Shown one piece after another: positions 60,620 to 64,000 of a DNA stretch of 64,000 nucleotides. Where the stretch lies: assembly GCA_903813345.2 (NCBI GenBank), contig CAIIXF020000004.1:18833513-18897512 (forward strand), in the 5' to 3' direction. The position numbers and the translations under genes were made by a program. The stretch comes from Owenia fusiformis (Eukaryota > Annelida > Polychaeta > Sabellida > Oweniidae). Within the stretch, counting starts at the first letter, position 1, and each line of letters starts with the position of its first letter. The notes beneath the pieces are model-generated. The model did not search any database and was not told the DNA's origin. It was given only the letters and a program-made list of their open reading frames with translations.

Positions 60620-60734
60620 CTGAAAATATACAAACATTTATCACGTTTTAAGAGGCTCTTGTCTCTTTCTAAAAATGGAAGAATATTGGATCCATTACAT
60701 AGTTATGGTTTAGATATAAGGTTGCTCTCTCATA

Positions 60735-61019
60735 TACAGGGTGTTCCAATGACTATAGGAGCCATATCCAGGGATGAAAGCACACTAGTTGTTCACAACT
60801 TTGCCTAGTATTCGCAAATCTGTCTTCAGAGATGTGCCCATTTGGAGCATATTTTTTTGAATGGCTAGCAAATGGGCCATATACTTGCTATAGTGGTGAA
60901 ACTTTGTCAACTTTAAGAACATTGAAAAACTTTAATTTTGTAAACTTTCTTTTATAAAACTCTATTGGTTAAAAGATATTCATTTGTTAGGTAGGTAAAG
61001 TTTTTTGGTGCACCCTGTA
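60735..61019. mobile_element. TA-flanked MITE, CAGGGTGTTCC ends
   Basis: TA|CAGGGTGTTCCAATGAC on the left pairs with the inverse of TTTTTTGGTGCACCCTG|TA on the right. About 285 bp, no coding region. It belongs with the other CAGGGTG elements but is a separate subfamily. It lies 115 bp upstream of exon a. Confidence 0.65.
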
Positions 61020-61568
61020 CTAAACCTCTCTATGAAAGCCTTCTCTCTATGTTTAGCAGCCTGTTAAAAATATTCACTTTCATATATTGCGTCTCAAAAG
61101 ACAAATAAATTAAGCAAACCAATTCCTATTTCTTTGACCATTCAAATTTCCAAATGTATATTTCATCATAAAATGTCTAGCCTAAATTTGTCAAAATAAT
61201 TGTTCATAATTCCCAATATGCCCATTATGCCAGCAAGCCTGTGTTGGATTGTCAGCCTTAGTTCTTTTACTTCACATATTCAACCATCTAATATGATTTG
61301 AATGTGAGATTCTGATGTTGTGTCTTAAAGAAAAAGAAGAAGAGAAGTTGTTTCCCACAAAGAGACAGACAACAGTAAATACATGTATAGAAAAATTCTC
61401 TGTAACAGTAAAACTTTTGCAAGCATATCTAAAAAATATACAGTGATAAATATCCTACATGGTATTCAAAAATTCAAAATGGCCAATAAGTAATATACCC
61501 AACATCCCCAAAACCTACTATTTTCCATTGGTTAACATGGGAATGTCGATTTTCAAAAATTCATCAAG

Positions 61569-62064
61569 TACCGTATTATCTCTATTAAACGCACAGTGCG
61601 CTTACCAAATTCCTGTAGGGGAGAGGTTTCAAGCAGCTAAATCCCCTGGAATTCTAAAAAATTATGATGGTGGGCGATAATGAGTGAAAATTTACTTCTA
61701 TACCTAAAATCGATCTAATATAGTAGATATGTGTGTTTATTAGAGAGAATATGCTATATGTTATGTTTTTACCTTGAATTGTGAGCTCCTAGACGACAAA
61801 TTTAGTATATGAATACACTATTGTGTGTTATTTACACGAACACCTGAAGATATTTCTTACGTTGCATGATGGGAAATCATGACGTCATGAATCATGATGC
61901 ATTATTTTAACGAACGGTGAAAATACACTATTATCGCCCACAATGTTTTTTTTATTAGAGCTTCGTCAGATCTCAATATTATCTGGACAGGACTTTCTAA
62001 CCTGGGACAAAAAGTCGGGTGTGCGTTTATTAGAGAGTGTGCGTTTAATAGAGATAATACAGTA
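61569..62064. mobile_element. TA-flanked MITE, CGTATTATCTCTATTAAACGC ends
   Basis: TACCGTATTATCTCTATTAA at the left is repeated in inverse as TTAATAGAGATAATACAGTA at the right. CGCACA motifs follow inside both ends. It is 496 bp. A decayed relative lies at 14565-14713. Confidence 0.7.
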
Positions 62065-62100
62065 GTATAAGTATTTTCATCGCAGGTTAAGTAAATAAAA

Positions 62101-63269
62101 ACAAGAACACAAATGTGTACAAAATGTCCCCACCTATGGGTGATCCCGTCAAATGGTTATCCTAAAAATGAGTAGACAAGACTTCACCGACACAATTTGA
62201 GGACGGAATATCCAAAATGGCTGCCTTGACATTTACCCAGAATGCCAAAAAACTAATCAAATCTAGATTTTCATACTAAGAATCATACCTGAAAATTTGA
62301 AATTGATCTACCACACGGTTCACCTAAAAACGCGTAGACAAGACTTTAGGGGCAAGATTTTAAGATGGAAAATCCAAAATGGCTGCCTTGACATTTATCC
62401 AGAATGCCAAAAAACTAATCAGATCTAGATTTTCATACTAAGAATCATCCCTGAAAATTTGAAATTGATCTACCAAACAGTTCACCTGGAAATGCGTAGA
62501 CAAGACTTTACAGACAAGATTTTAGGACGGAAAATCCAAAATGGCTGCCTTGACATTTACCCAGAATGCCCAAAACCTAATCAGATCTAGATGTTCATAC
62601 TAAGAATCATCCCTGAAAATTTGAAATTGATCTACCACACGGTTCACCTGAAAATGCGTAGACAAGACTTTACAGACAAGATTTTAGGACGGAAAAATCC
62701 AAAATGGCCGACAATAAAAAAGTGATTATGAGTTTTCGCTAATTTCTTTTTACAAAATTATCACATATAGCTACTGTTAACAATAACATAGGCTTTTACT
62801 ACAAAGTACACCTGAAATTATTTATAAAGCTACTGAATAGTTAAAGTATGAAAACTGAAAAACACCATTCAATATGATACAAAGTATTATCACACGCTAA
62901 CTTTTCTTAAAACATTCAAAATGGCTGACATGACTGAGCTAACAGGTCCAAAACCTAATCAGATGTAGAATGAAGTGAGCTGAACAAGATTTAAAGTTTC
63001 AAAAGCAAATGTGTAGCCTTTTTTCTTAAAGTTTGCAGACAAGGATTTTGGCATTTGACTTCAAAATGGCCGACAGGAAGTAGGTATTGAGTTAATTTTT
63101 TTTCATCCACATCTAGATGCACTCATAAATTATTCCTGAAAATTTGAAGGTGATATCTGTAGCCGTTTTGGAGAAAACTGCCGGACGTACGGACGGACAG
63201 ACAGACGGACATACGGACAGACGCGCCTAGGCCGACAATATGGCCCCACACTATGTGGTGGGGACATAA
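62101..63269. mobile_element. TGTCCCC-family element, copy 3 (4 internal repeats)
   Basis: This is the shortest of the three copies, with only four 162-bp repeats and otherwise the same termini, unique part and GGAC-rich tail (63185-63225). It begins 37 bases after the end of the MITE at 61569-62064. Confidence 0.8.
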
Positions 63270-64000
63270 TAAAAGGTAAAGAGGTTTTAACACTATTTCA
63301 ATGGGGGAGCAAAGGTTGCCAAACTTATGGAGGTGTTGCGCATGCGTGGAAATGAACCGAATCAGTTGTAGATTGCCCTTACTCGTCTAATCTGAAAACT
63401 TTTCAGAAAATATATAACATATTTCTTATAAAATTACTCAAAAATTTTCAAAGTAATACTGATTTATGATATCAAAATTTTTGTATTTCAAGCATTGACT
63501 AAATTCAAATCATAGGTTTTGGAATGCCATTAAGCTATGTGGTCAAAAGAAATATTATTATTCATTGAGAATGCATTTATATATTTCTTTAAAAACTAGA
63601 ATCTTGCTTATGCAAAAACCTCGAAATCTGAACAACTCCTATTCCAAACGCTTTGAGGTGGTCCCAATGATGTTCGGATTGGACAGGTTTTACTGTAGAC
63701 AATGTTGGAAACTAGAGTATAGTACTTTACTCAAATATAACATTTATCATGTAAATGATATCAAACTAACATTGATCATTCCTTATATGAGCTTTATGTA
63801 AGACAAATAATAATTAGAAATGACATGATCCCATAAAAAATATTAAAAAGCTATTCATATTTTGTCAATAGAGAATTCCACAAGAATTCCAACGTCACTT
63901 CTTCACAGATGCATGAAATAATGCAGTGATATCAACAGAAAATGAAAAGCTTATTTTAGTACAAACAGACTGCATAATATTTTCTGTTGATGATCTCAGA
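63270..64000. other. Right end of window, no feature
   Basis: AT-rich. AACAGGTTTTACTGTAG-like sequence near 63685 resembles a MITE end, with no partner found. No upstream exon of the minus-strand gene was identified here. Confidence 0.45.

Overview
The window looks like animal genomic DNA, most likely from a marine invertebrate. It is AT-rich, has no long open reading frames, and has multi-kilobase introns packed with DNA-transposon derivatives and minisatellites. Short coding exons are bounded by clear AG/GT splice sites. The phylum cannot be fixed from the sequence; a lophotrochozoan or other non-vertebrate metazoan is my best guess.

One gene on the minus strand appears to span the whole window, and nothing convincing is coded on the plus strand. 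In gene order (right to left) I can chain ten exons with matching splice phases: 60470-60619, 47687-47837 (membrane segment 1), 43746-43795, 36702-36785, 31125-31398 (hydrophobic segment 2), 29048-29140, 28715-28867 (EGF-like), 24996-25118 (calcium-binding EGF), 11770-11844 and 10086-10157 (TNF-receptor-type cysteine-rich repeats). A possible further, perhaps terminal, exon lies at 1135-1422, but its phase does not join directly to the previous one. The start of the gene lies beyond the right edge. Read literally, the product has an ectodomain, a membrane span, a cytosolic loop of about 130 residues, a second span, and then EGF and TNFR-like domains outside the cell. I do not recognise the family. 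A pair of adjacent genes remains possible.

The most unusual finding is that splice junctions of this gene have been amplified in tandem three separate times. The acceptor plus most of the EGF exon is repeated 23 times (134-bp unit, 25119-28240). The acceptor of the exon at 29048-29140 is present four times (87-bp unit, in frame). The donor of the exon at 36702-36785 is repeated about 19 times (76-78-bp unit, 35255-36735).

The introns hold several kinds of mobile element. There are three copies of a family ending in TGTCCCCACC/GGTGGGGACA with variable numbers of an internal 162-bp repeat. A 5.3-kb foldback element at 15262-20578 carries a decayed ORF. Four TA-flanked elements begin CAGGGTG; one is a palindromic mariner remnant with recognisable transposase. 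A 2-kb element at 22842-24812 has long terminal inverted repeats starting CACTGTG and a 5-bp target duplication. There is also a TTAA-flanked piggyBac-like MITE, a decayed Crypton/DUF3504-like fragment, and several small palindromic MITEs. Minisatellites lie at 1-280, 1820-2335, 29455-30362 and 54130-55518.
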